Source: Marivirga tractuosa DSM 4126 (lineage in GTDB: Bacteria; Bacteroidota; Bacteroidia; Cytophagales; Cyclobacteriaceae). From it: 64,000 nucleotides of DNA. This document shows positions 53,338-61,330 of this stretch, in pieces (positions within the stretch are counted from its first letter, which is position 1; every line of letters begins with the position of its first letter). Under the pieces are notes generated by a model, which saw only the letters and a program-made list of their open reading frames with translations, had not been told where the DNA came from and made no database searches. The stretch is from positions 744,001-808,000 of the forward strand of contig NC_014759.1 of NCBI RefSeq assembly GCF_000183425.1, given 5' to 3'. A program made the position numbers and the translations under genes.

Positions 53338-53766
53338 ATGAAATTTATTACAACTTTAGTCCTAGTAATTATACCTTTCCTTTCATTTTCTCAATCTATT
53401 GTGAGCTACCATCAATCACATAATGGAGGGCAAGTAGCTTACGCTTATGAAATAAATGAAAATTTTAGACCTGAAATAAGATTATATGCAGATACATTCA
53501 TTGACGACTTCCTTGTAAAACTCATGTTCAATTATGATTGGATAGAGGAAGAAAATTATGAATTCTATAGCGGAATTTCTTTATTAGGCTCAACAGTTGG
53601 TGGTGCTACCCTGGGTTTACCATTAGGTTTAAATATTTACCCTTTTGAATATAAAAATTTCGGCTTCCTGATGGAATTTTCTCCAAGCTTTCCAATAGAT
53701 GAGGCAAATGGAGCTTATTTCACAGGCAGCTGGGGAATTCGATATAGGTTTAATAGAAAAGAATAG
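53338..53766 (+). CDS. Small outer-membrane beta-barrel-like protein of unknown function
   Basis: A 142-residue protein with a signal peptide (residues 1-18, ending SFSQS). The mature part has alternating hydrophobic strands, aromatic residues and Gly turns (GGQVAYAYEINENFRPEIRLY, LGLPLGLNIYPFEYKNFGFLM), ending GIRYRFNRKE, like a small outer-membrane barrel. I do not recognise the family. It is convergent with ynfA, 11 bp from its stop, with a short ATAGAG/CTCTAT hairpin between them. Confidence 0.65.
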   Translation: MKFITTLVLVIIPFLSFSQSIVSYHQSHNGGQVAYAYEINENFRPEIRLYADTFIDDFLVKLMFNYDWIEEENYEFYSGISLLGSTVGGATLGLPLGLNIYPFEYKNFGFLMEFSPSFPIDEANGAYFTGSWGIRYRFNRKE

Positions 53767-53777
53767 AGATTATTCCT

Positions 53778-54113
53778 CTATCCATTTCTTGGGGCGTACA
53801 TTATAATCAGCATTCCGATTAAGGCAATAGCGCCACCTAGCAAATCATAGCGATCAGGAACAATACCATCTACCTTCCAACCCCAAATTATCGCCATTAT
53901 GATAAATATCCCTCCATATGCAGCGTAAACTCTACCAAAATTAGCGGGCTGCCATGTGGCTACCACTCCATAACCTATCAAGATTATTCCTCCTAGCACT
54001 CCCACCCACCATGGTTTTTCTTCTCTTAAAGTTAACCATACCATATAACCACCACCTATCTCACAAAGACCTGCTAAAACAAAAAGCGATATAGATTTTA
54101 TAATAGCTAGCAT
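53778..54113 (-). CDS. YnfA-family small membrane protein
   Basis: A 111-residue protein with four predicted helices and the family motifs [21 protein letters not shown] (residues 14-34) and [24 protein letters not shown] (residues 60-83). YnfA belongs to the UPF0060 group related to small multidrug-resistance pumps. Activity on toxic cations is suggested for some members. It follows the DUF3703 gene by 5 bp. Confidence 0.93.
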   Translation of the reverse strand: MLAIIKSISLFVLAGLCEIGGGYMVWLTLREEKPWWVGVLGGIILIGYGVVATWQPANFGRVYAAYGGIFIIMAIIWGWKVDGIVPDRYDLLGGAIALIGMLIIMYAPRNG

Positions 54114-54118
54114 GAAGA

Positions 54119-54481
54119 TTAAGCTTTTGCTAAAATAATTTTCAAATCCTCCGGGATTTCCATTGGCTGTAATGGCGGGACATTAGCACCTCCTGTGTTC
54201 CCAACAGGAATTTTACCCACGAAGGATTTTACACCACCAACCAAAAGTCTTGGGATTTGACCAATTACTTCTCTGTAATTTTTAATTCTAAAACCAAACT
54301 TCAACATAATCCAATGGACACGGAAATGTTGTATTGGATAAGCTTGTCCAATTATATGGGCTCTTTCGAGATGCCTCCAGGCAACCTGATAATGAGACGA
54401 TTTAAGTTGAAAATTAAATTCTTCCAACTCTTTTTCATAATATGGTTTTAAGCCTTTTGGAAATCTGTAATTAAAGTTCAT
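54119..54481 (-). CDS. DUF3703-type protein
   Basis: A 120-residue protein with [15 protein letters not shown] at the start and the block [27 protein letters not shown] near residues 35-61, then VREVIGQ-like and [23 protein letters not shown] near the end. This matches the DUF3703 family. The three His in the central helix could bind a metal, and the family often lies with metal-resistance genes. Here it lies with ynfA. The function is unknown. Confidence 0.78.
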   Translation of the reverse strand: MNFNYRFPKGLKPYYEKELEEFNFQLKSSHYQVAWRHLERAHIIGQAYPIQHFRVHWIMLKFGFRIKNYREVIGQIPRLLVGGVKSFVGKIPVGNTGGANVPPLQPMEIPEDLKIILAKA

Positions 54482-54492
54482 AACTCATATAG

Positions 54493-54747
54493 TTAAAACC
54501 CATTATGCTCAAGCAATCCCTTTTTAGTTGCCAAGAAATATAAATCTTCCCAAGGGATTTTATCAAAGTCTTTGATGCCATCATATTCTTCATCCTGATT
54601 AATCAGCATTTTGATATACTCCTTCTGATTCAATGAAAATAAATATTTTTGTAGTTGAGCGTCCTCCCAGTCCAATGCAGTTTTCACCTCTTTGTAGGAT
54701 TGGACAAAATATAACTCATCTAAAAGGTCAATTTCCTGATCGTTCAT
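54493..54747 (-). CDS. Small acidic protein of unknown function
   Basis: An 84-residue protein starting MNDQEIDLLDELYFVQSYKEV, rich in Asp, Glu, Leu and Tyr, with no membrane segment and no motif I know. Helices dominate the predicted structure. A longer frame starts at a TTG (54786), but it would overlap the GT2 gene by 59 nt; the ATG at 54747 overlaps by 20 nt and seems better. It lies between GT2 and DUF3703 in the same operon. Confidence 0.65.
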   Translation of the reverse strand: MNDQEIDLLDELYFVQSYKEVKTALDWEDAQLQKYLFSLNQKEYIKMLINQDEEYDGIKDFDKIPWEDLYFLATKKGLLEHNGF

Positions 54748-55852
54748 TGCTATTATATTTTCTTTCTTTCCAAGTATAGCTACCAAAATTAGCTAAGAAG
54801 CCAATTATCAGTACGTAAAAGCTATAAAACATTTGTAAAACGACAAATGGAATTAACTTAAACCGCTGCTTTTGTGAATTTAAAATTAATGAAATAAAAA
54901 CTCCTTCTGAAATAATTTTTAATAATAAGACAGGAAGCAAAATTAGATACTCCGCTGTAAATAAACCGTAGATAATGGCAGTAATATAAAGCAAATGAAA
55001 ACACCAAACTGCTAATGCTGGCAAACTCTCACTTAAAGTAGAAGTCGCTCTCCATTTAGCTGCCCAACGTTTTCTTTGCTGATAAAAGGATGAGAAATCT
55101 TTAGGTGCTTTACTTTCCACTACTGCCTGCTTTTGGAAAAAAATTCCTTTTGGAAAATCGGCCTTTATTTTTTTCAACAAAAACACATCATCTCCAGATG
55201 GGATAGCTAAATTATCCGTATAAGGATCAAGTTCTTCAAAAGTCGATTTTCTGAAGGCTAAATTTGCGCCATTTGCCATAGTAGGGTTTCCCAGCTCTAT
55301 ACTGACCGCCCCCACTCCTACTAAAGGAGCAAATTCCATTTGATAAATCTGCGAGACAACATTTCGAGCTGTGAAGACTACACAACCACTTACCAATTGA
55401 AGATCATCAATTTCAAAAGGAGCCTGCATTTTTTGAACCCATTCTTGAGGGAAAGTGCAGTCTGCGTCCGAAGTTAAAATGATTTCAGCATTGCTATTTT
55501 TAACACCCGCATTAATAGCGGATTTTTTACCAGTCACTTTCTCAGGCAGGCTCAAAACCGTCAATCTAAACGGAAAACTCTTTTCAAAGGATTGAATAAT
55601 TTGATTAAAATTATCTTCTGAATGATCATTCACCAAGATTATTTCTAATAGCTCTTCAGGATATTCTAAATGAGCAAGGCTCTTCATTAACTCAGCGAGA
55701 TGCTCTTCCTCATTTCGAAAAGGAATAATAACAGCAACTGATTTTAATTCTCCACTTTCGCTTATTTCTGGTAATTTTCCCCAGATTTTTGATGCAAACA
55801 GCAATGCAAATCCATAAAAAAGTAGAACTGTGGAGAAAAAAGCTAAAATCAT
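54728..55852 (-). CDS. Membrane glycosyltransferase family 2 protein
   Basis: A 374-residue protein with an N-terminal helix, a GT-A domain (VAVIIPFRNEEEHLAELMKS near residue 38; ILVNDHSEDNFNQI near 70; ILTSDADCTFPQEWV near 127; QQRKRWAAKWR near 252) and helices at about 280-360. The QQRKRW block is the QxxRW motif of processive enzymes. It overlaps the LPG-synthase-like gene by 4 nt (ATGA). It probably glycosylates a lipid or envelope polymer. Confidence 0.88.
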   Translation of the reverse strand: MILAFFSTVLLFYGFALLFASKIWGKLPEISESGELKSVAVIIPFRNEEEHLAELMKSLAHLEYPEELLEIILVNDHSEDNFNQIIQSFEKSFPFRLTVLSLPEKVTGKKSAINAGVKNSNAEIILTSDADCTFPQEWVQKMQAPFEIDDLQLVSGCVVFTARNVVSQIYQMEFAPLVGVGAVSIELGNPTMANGANLAFRKSTFEELDPYTDNLAIPSGDDVFLLKKIKADFPKGIFFQKQAVVESKAPKDFSSFYQQRKRWAAKWRATSTLSESLPALAVWCFHLLYITAIIYGLFTAEYLILLPVLLLKIISEGVFISLILNSQKQRFKLIPFVVLQMFYSFYVLIIGFLANFGSYTWKERKYNSNERSGN

Positions 55853-56772
55853 GTGTTCTTCAATTTAAGCTTTGGAATGAAAAAAAGCCCTATAAAAGCA
55901 GGTAATGCAATATTGATCAACCACAGTATTAATCCTGAGGCTATAATGGGTGCTACCTCCAGTTCCATACTCTCAAAAAACAAAGCTACGCTAAACTCTC
56001 TTATGCCTAAATCACTTAAGAAATTGAAAGTGGGTAATATTGATTTTGCCAAAAACATAAAAGCTACCCCCATAAACTGCATGAATAAATTGATTTTCAA
56101 ACCCAATACTGACAACAAAATTAAAAATTGGGCACTAAAAATTAGATACCTTACAACCGATAACCCAGCTAAAAGGCTTACTAATTTAACCCCCATCTTT
56201 CGTACTGGCATTACATAGTCCTGAATTTTTGGATGATTTCTATGCAAAAACATGATGACTAATAGAACTACTAAAACCAAACCCAATAAGCTTAAAATTG
56301 GAAATGAAAATGAGAACGGTATATCGTGTTTGCCTATATTTCTACTAGAAAAAATATAGAAGGCAATTAAACCAAAAATAGCAGTGGGCAGCATTTGCAT
56401 CATTCTGGAAATCAAGATAAGACCTAGTGCTCGTTTTCTATTATGGTGACTTAGGGAAAATACTTTTGCGAAATAGTCACCCACAGCGTGAGGGGTTACA
56501 AAACCTAATGCAATCCCAGCTAATACACCCACAGTGGCAGTTGAAAAGGGAATTTGAGTAATGGGCTGAATAGAGTATTTCCATTTTAATACTTCTATCC
56601 ACCAATTGAAGGGCATCAAAAGAATTACCAGAAATACAAGGCTAATATTATTACTAAAAAGTCGAAATGCAGACACAAAACCATCTATATCTTCACTGAT
56701 TTTTTCATATAGAAATAATAGCACAAGAATAGTTACAAAAAGTTTAACAATAATAAGGAAAGACTTTTTCAA
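55849..56772 (-). CDS. Lysylphosphatidylglycerol-synthase-like membrane protein
   Basis: A 307-residue protein with about eight helices. It has the family pattern NWWIEVLKWKYSI near residue 56, GIALGFVTPHAVGDYFAKVFSL near 86 and LGLILISRMMQMLPTAIFG near 116, typical of the LPG_synthase_TM (UPF0104/YbhN) group. Members are flippase-like domains; this one lacks the aminoacyl-transfer domain of MprF. The start is TTG at 56772. It leads an operon with a GT2 gene, so a lipid-linked sugar may be its substrate. Confidence 0.85.
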   Translation of the reverse strand: MKKSFLIIVKLFVTILVLLFLYEKISEDIDGFVSAFRLFSNNISLVFLVILLMPFNWWIEVLKWKYSIQPITQIPFSTATVGVLAGIALGFVTPHAVGDYFAKVFSLSHHNRKRALGLILISRMMQMLPTAIFGLIAFYIFSSRNIGKHDIPFSFSFPILSLLGLVLVVLLVIMFLHRNHPKIQDYVMPVRKMGVKLVSLLAGLSVVRYLIFSAQFLILLSVLGLKINLFMQFMGVAFMFLAKSILPTFNFLSDLGIREFSVALFFESMELEVAPIIASGLILWLINIALPAFIGLFFIPKLKLKNT

Positions 56773-56789
56773 TGTATTTGCTATAAATA

Positions 56790-56829
56790 AAAAACCACCT
56801 TACAATGATGCACATTAGAAGGTGGTTTT
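56790..56829 (-). terminator. Terminator between the coiled-coil protein gene and the LPG-synthase-like gene
   Basis: AAAACCACCTT and AAGGTGGTTTT form an 11-bp stem with an 18-nt loop. On the minus strand it ends in five T and lies downstream of the gene at 56951-57538. Confidence 0.8.
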
Positions 56830-56950
56830 CAAAATTTAAGTAACTAATTAAATGATTTGAGGAAGGCACCAATACGAGCTTTCGGTATTGATAATCTGCC
56901 CTTGATTGTACCTAATCAAGCAAAAAATCATCATCTTTAACTTAAAAGAA

Positions 56951-57538
56951 CTAGCGTCTTTGTTCTTCAAGTTTATTTAATGCGGTTTGCAACTCTCTTT
57001 TTATCTTCACTTGCTTATCATGCGAGCGCTTCCTTAAATCTTCCAACTCTTGATCTACCAATTCTTTATCCTTTTTTGCTTGTCGGGTCATTCTAAAGCT
57101 ATTCAAGAACATGATATAGACGATTACCAAGCCTGCTATCAAAATAACTACAATACTCCACATGACAACATTATAAGTAGTCTTGGACATTGGAATACCT
57201 AATAATGGCATCTGATTTACTTCTTCTTTTGCCGCTTCCAATTCACTTGACAATCTATTCATTTGAGATTTAGCCGAATCCCTTTCAGTTTCAGCTTTCA
57301 TCTTAGCACTTTTGGCTGAAGCTACATTTCCTTTTAATGCTTGGACTGAATCATTCATGATCTGACCAAATTCATTCACTTTTGTAATAGGAATTACTTT
57401 ATATTTTTCAAAAGTCTCACTGCCGTCTATCATATTTTGATATTGCTCTGATAAATTGTCATTATCTTGTGATTTTGCATTAAACTGAATAGCAAAAGCA
57501 GTCATTAAAATAATAACCAATACCTTAAATCTCATCAT
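56951..57538 (-). CDS. Coiled-coil membrane protein of unknown function
   Basis: A 195-residue protein with a signal peptide (residues 1-22), a region of about 100 residues with a coiled coil (KGNVASAKSAKMKAETERD and SQMNRLSSELEAAKEEV), one membrane helix (about 129-151), and a charged cytoplasmic coiled coil to the end (KKDKELVDQELEDLRKRSHDK). It therefore spans the inner membrane with coiled coils on both sides. The layout suggests a structural or signalling adaptor, but I know of no function. It is monocistronic, with a terminator after it. Confidence 0.7.
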   Translation of the reverse strand: MMRFKVLVIILMTAFAIQFNAKSQDNDNLSEQYQNMIDGSETFEKYKVIPITKVNEFGQIMNDSVQALKGNVASAKSAKMKAETERDSAKSQMNRLSSELEAAKEEVNQMPLLGIPMSKTTYNVVMWSIVVILIAGLVIVYIMFLNSFRMTRQAKKDKELVDQELEDLRKRSHDKQVKIKRELQTALNKLEEQRR

Positions 57539-57679
57539 AATATATTTATCGTAAAAAATACCCCATTAATTTGTTGTAAATATAGTTTGAACGAATGGAA
57601 TTAAAAAAACTTATACCAATTTGAATTATAAAATCGCTAATTCTTTTAACATTTTCAATTAAAGAAAAGTTGATTGGAC

Positions 57680-58078
57680 ATGAAAAAAGAACATCAAAAA
57701 TTAACTTTAAAAATTGCTGCAATCTATAATGTTTTGTGGGGCGCTTGGGTGGTATTATTCCCACAACATTTTTTTGAACTTGTTGGCATGGAAAAAATCA
57801 ATCATCCAGTAGTGTGGCAAGGTATGGGAATGGTAATTGGAGTGTATGGATTAGGCTATTGGTGGGCATCGTACAATCCAATTCGCCACTGGCCCATTAT
57901 TATGGTAGGTTTTTTAGGTAAAATTTTTGGCCCTTTGGGATTTTTATTCAATTACTTAAATGGTCTAATTCCATTTGAGTTTATTTACACCTTATTCACC
58001 AATGATTTTGTATGGTGGATTCCATTTTTCTTAATTTTAAAAGATGTTCATGTTAAAACAAATTGGAAATTATCTTAA
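57680..58078 (+). CDS. Four-helix membrane protein of unknown function
   Basis: A protein of about 132 residues with four predicted helices. MKKEHQKLTLKIAAIYNVLWGAWVVLFP begins it; GMGMVIGVYGLGYWWASYNPIRHW and VGFLGKIFGPLGFLFNYLNG are the central blocks. The frame is open six bases further upstream to a TTG, but ATG at 57680 is the natural start. It precedes a DoxX-like gene that overlaps it by 35 nt. No function is known. Confidence 0.7.
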   Translation: MKKEHQKLTLKIAAIYNVLWGAWVVLFPQHFFELVGMEKINHPVVWQGMGMVIGVYGLGYWWASYNPIRHWPIIMVGFLGKIFGPLGFLFNYLNGLIPFEFIYTLFTNDFVWWIPFFLILKDVHVKTNWKLS

Positions 58079-58451
58079 AAGCAAAGCTTCTGTAAGATTA
58101 ATGACGGGGTTCTACTTGGTGGCAGGCTTTAACCATTTCCTCAATCCGGATTTTTATATAAGTCTAATCCCACCGTTTTTCACAAATCCGGAAAATATTA
58201 ACGTACTAAGTGGATTAGCTGAGATTTTGTTAGCCACCGCAATTTTGTTTTATCCAAGTAGAAAATATGCTTCTTATGGCATCATCGCCATGTTGATAGC
58301 TTTCATCCCTTCCCATGTCTATTTTATACAAATTGGTTCTTGCATCTCTGATGGGTTATGCGTTCCAAATTGGATTGGATGGATTCGATTAGTACTTATT
58401 CATCCTGCATTACTTTTCTGGGCTTGGCTAGTAGGTAAATCTACTGCTTGA
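58044..58451 (+). CDS. DoxX-like membrane protein
   Basis: A 135-residue protein with four helices. It starts MFMLKQIGNYLKS, followed by RLMTGFYLVAGFNHFLNPDFYISLIPPFF and LSGLAEILLATAILFYPSRKYASYGIIAML, the DoxX/MauE-like pattern seen in many small Bacteroidota membrane proteins. A second ATG at 58050 is equally possible. The last 52 bases overlap the 3' end of the convergent hydrolase gene. Confidence 0.75.
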   Translation: MFMLKQIGNYLKSKASVRLMTGFYLVAGFNHFLNPDFYISLIPPFFTNPENINVLSGLAEILLATAILFYPSRKYASYGIIAMLIAFIPSHVYFIQIGSCISDGLCVPNWIGWIRLVLIHPALLFWAWLVGKSTA

Positions 58452-59242
58452 AAATACTTGTTTTCGAGAGTGAAATTTAGAGCTAAATTATTGAAGATTT
58501 CAGGCTGATCTATATTACAAATATGTCCAGCCTCAAAAATCCGCTTAAAAAGCACACGACTATGCTTTTCAGAAAATCTTTGGGCTGATTTCAAAAAGAT
58601 GTAATCTGCCTTTCCCATTACAACCATAGCTGGAAAATTAATCTTTTGATTATAGAATCGGTCTAAAAGCTTAAAGAACTCCTTATAAAGCCCTACCCAC
58701 TTCATGTATTCCTCTGGAGACAATTTTTCTGCCTGTTTCCTATAAATCCTCCTAGAATTTTGATGCTCTTTGTACGGCATTAATAAATAAGAAAAGATGC
58801 TATACATCCATTTATAAGGTAAAATAAGGTTGAAGAATCTTGCTAACTGTACAAAAGCTTTAATCCATGCATTAGCTTTAAAAATACCGCCAGCAAATAT
58901 GGCGCTTGCTACCAGTGCAGGATACTTAATACTCAAATCCTGCATAATAACACTGCCGAAACTAAGTGTGATGAAATGAGCCTTATCAATTTGATACTGA
59001 TCCACTACTGCTTTAATATCCTCAGTAATAATATCAAAATTATAATTACCGATTTCTGGTTCCATATTTTTTGACATACCATGATCTCTTAAATCAATCA
59101 GAAGTAAATTGTAATAGGGCTTAAATGCTTCAACTTGATATTTCCAAGTGGCAGTGCTTCCTCCTGCACCGTGAATAAAAACGATCCATTCCTTCGAGTT
59201 TTTATTAGGATAAACAATTGCATTAAGAGTTGTTTTTTTCAT
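58400..59242 (-). CDS. Alpha/beta hydrolase
   Basis: A protein of about 280 residues with the alpha/beta-hydrolase fold. WIVFIHGAGGSTATWKYQ is near residue 20 (oxyanion HG), the nucleophile elbow is FITLSFGSVIMQ near 88, and AGHICNIDQPE near 252 supplies the catalytic His. The elbow has Thr-Leu-Ser-Phe-Gly instead of G-x-S-x-G, a small departure. The ATG at 59242 (MKKTTLN) is a better start than the one at 59266, which adds eight residues that are not family-like. The substrate is unknown. Confidence 0.85.
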   Translation of the reverse strand: MKKTTLNAIVYPNKNSKEWIVFIHGAGGSTATWKYQVEAFKPYYNLLLIDLRDHGMSKNMEPEIGNYNFDIITEDIKAVVDQYQIDKAHFITLSFGSVIMQDLSIKYPALVASAIFAGGIFKANAWIKAFVQLARFFNLILPYKWMYSIFSYLLMPYKEHQNSRRIYRKQAEKLSPEEYMKWVGLYKEFFKLLDRFYNQKINFPAMVVMGKADYIFLKSAQRFSEKHSRVLFKRIFEAGHICNIDQPEIFNNLALNFTLENKYFQAVDLPTSQAQKSNAG

Positions 59243-59401
59243 AATGCTTAAACATCCACTATCCACTATTGTTATAAACCTGAGTTTGACATTAATTTGG
59301 AAATTCAGGTTATAAGCTGTTTACTTTACAATGGTTAAAAGATGTCATTTACTAATTGCTTAATTTTCCAATCTTTAAAAATGCTACTATAGCGAAAGAG
59401 A

Positions 59402-59815
59402 ATGCTTCAATACCTAAAAGAATTATCAGATTTCGGCTTATTTATTTTAATCTGGATGGTACAACTGATCATTTACCCTTCCTTCACCTACATGCAAAAA
59501 CCCGATCTAATCAGTTGGCATCCAAGATATACAAATGCCATTTCTATAGTAGTCATGCCTTTAATGTTAGTTCAATTGATCGCTACCTCTTACCTGACCT
59601 ATAGCATCTTTAATTGGGTACTTCTAATACAATGCATACTAATTATTGCACTTTGGGCTTCCACTTTTTTCCAAGCCGTGCCATTACATAACCAGATTGC
59701 TTCTGGAATTAGGATTAAGGATGCTGCAGAAAATTTGGTGCAAGTAAATTGGAAACGAACTATTATGTGGACAGTAATTGTAATATTAAATTTCATTGAT
59801 AGATTTACAACATAA
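59402..59815 (+). CDS. Small membrane protein of unknown function
   Basis: A 137-residue protein with four predicted helices (about 8-28, 47-70, 71-91, 115-133). Notable segments are IWMVQLIIYPSFTYMQKPDLISWHPRYT and FFQAVPLHNQIASGIRIKDAAENLVQVNWKRTIMW; the QxxxxYPSF and PLHxxL patterns with Trp and His recur in Bacteroidota membrane proteins of unknown role. It is followed 42 bp later by the MATE gene, with a palindrome between them. Confidence 0.7.
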   Translation: MLQYLKELSDFGLFILIWMVQLIIYPSFTYMQKPDLISWHPRYTNAISIVVMPLMLVQLIATSYLTYSIFNWVLLIQCILIIALWASTFFQAVPLHNQIASGIRIKDAAENLVQVNWKRTIMWTVIVILNFIDRFTT

Positions 59816-59819
59816 TTCA

Positions 59820-59839
59820 ATTAATGTAGTTACATTAAT
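59820..59839. promoter_or_regulatory. Palindromic operator candidate upstream of the MATE gene
   Basis: ATTAATGTA-GT-TACATTAAT is a 9-bp perfect dyad with a TGTA-N2-TACA core, 18 bp before the MATE ATG. The size and symmetry suit a dimeric repressor. No regulator gene lies next to it. Confidence 0.45.
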
Positions 59840-59857
59840 CCGCATTAAATACATTCA

Positions 59858-61207
59858 ATGACCACATCAGATGAGTTTGGCACCAAGCCAATCAATTATT
59901 TGCTAAGAAAACAAGCTATTCCCTCTGCGATTGGGATTTTGACTCTTTCCATTTATGGCATTGTAGATACCATCTTCGTAGGAAATTTTGTGGGCTCAGT
60001 TGGAATAGCAGCTATTACTGTGGTGATCCCAATTACATTTTTAATTTCTTCCATAGGAATGGGTATTGGAATTGGCGGAGCTTCCATTATTTCACGAGCT
60101 TTGGGATCTGGAAAACCCGAAAAGGCCAACAAGACCTTCGGAAATCAATTAACACTTACCTTTATTTTAGGAATATTCTTTAGTTTAAGTTGCTGGATTT
60201 TCATTGAGCCCATCTTGAAAGTATTTGGCGCCAAAGGAGATATTCTCCAGCCCACAATCGACTATTTCAGCATTATCCTTTTAGGGATTCCCGTACTGGC
60301 CTTTGCCATGATGTCAAATAGCATATTCCGAGCCGTTGGTTATCCAAAGGTGGCCATGGTCGTGATGATAGTACCTGCAATCGTCAATGTAATTTTAGAT
60401 CCGATTTTTATAGCCGTTTTAGGATGGGGAATTGAAGGTGCTGCATGGGCTACAACATTTTCGTACTTATTTAGCGCTTCTTATGCTCTTTATTTCTTCT
60501 TGAAAGGTAAAACAGGTTTTAATATTAGTAAGTCTGACTTAGTATTGGATGTAAAGCTAACAAGAGAAATATTTTCTATTGGTTCGGTCACAATCGCCAG
60601 ACAAGGAGTTGTAAGTTTATTGTTTTTGGTACTTAACAATTCATTATTCAAATATGGAGGGGAAAGTGCTATTGCAGTTTATGGTATTATCAATCGAATG
60701 ATGATGTTGGTAAATGTGCCAGCTATAGGAATTACGCAGGGTTCGATGCCAATTATAGGATACAACTATGGAGCTGAATTGTTTAAAAGGGTTAGCCTAA
60801 CCTTAAGAAATGCGATCATATCTGCCACTGTCCTTTCGTCCTTTATTTATGCAAGCATTTTAATATTTACTCCACAAATCGTGGGTGTTTTTACTAAAGA
60901 CCAGGATTTGATCCAGCAAACGGTACCAGCACTACGCATTACTTTTTTAATGACCCCACTCATAGCGTTCCAATTGATTAGTGCGGCCTACTTCCAAGCA
61001 TTAGGAAAAGCATTACCTGCACTACTTTTGACTTTAACGAAACAAGGATTTTTTCTTATCCCTTTACTATTAATTTTGCCAAACTTTTATCAACTGGACG
61101 GAATTTGGATAGCTTTTCCTATAGCCGATTTGGCAACTGCGATAGTTTGTATGAGCTATTTGGTTTATGATAGTAAGAAAATTGTACTTAATCCATCTTC
61201 AATATAA
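59858..61207 (+). CDS. MATE-family efflux transporter
   Basis: A 449-residue protein with 12 helices in two similar halves. RKQAIPSAIGILTLSIYGIVDTIFVG (residues 18-43) and SSIGMGIGIGGASIISRALG near residue 65 are the typical MATE N-terminal blocks; the second half starts near residue 240 (SVTIARQGVVSLLFLV). Such pumps expel drugs or metabolites in exchange for Na+ or H+. The subgroup (DinF- or NorM-like) cannot be fixed from sight. Confidence 0.92.
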   Translation: MTTSDEFGTKPINYLLRKQAIPSAIGILTLSIYGIVDTIFVGNFVGSVGIAAITVVIPITFLISSIGMGIGIGGASIISRALGSGKPEKANKTFGNQLTLTFILGIFFSLSCWIFIEPILKVFGAKGDILQPTIDYFSIILLGIPVLAFAMMSNSIFRAVGYPKVAMVVMIVPAIVNVILDPIFIAVLGWGIEGAAWATTFSYLFSASYALYFFLKGKTGFNISKSDLVLDVKLTREIFSIGSVTIARQGVVSLLFLVLNNSLFKYGGESAIAVYGIINRMMMLVNVPAIGITQGSMPIIGYNYGAELFKRVSLTLRNAIISATVLSSFIYASILIFTPQIVGVFTKDQDLIQQTVPALRITFLMTPLIAFQLISAAYFQALGKALPALLLTLTKQGFFLIPLLLILPNFYQLDGIWIAFPIADLATAIVCMSYLVYDSKKIVLNPSSI

Positions 61208-61304
61208 CATATACCCGAATCCCTTTTATCATACTTTATCCAATCTAAAGACTACAGAATGACCTTCGGTGTATTAAAAATAACATTATCAACTTTAAAG
61301 TGTC

Positions 61305-61312
61305 TAACTTTG
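61305..61312 (+). promoter_or_regulatory. Candidate -7 box for the TonB-dependent receptor gene
   Basis: TAACTTTG fits TAnnTTTG and is 18 bp before the ATG at 61331. No convincing -33 TTG is present. Confidence 0.4.
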
Positions 61313-61330
61313 TAGCAATTAAATAGAATT

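Noticed and set aside
57546..57764. 72-codon minus-strand frame
   Set aside because: It runs across the divergent promoter region and antisense to the start of the membrane protein at 57680; no family features.
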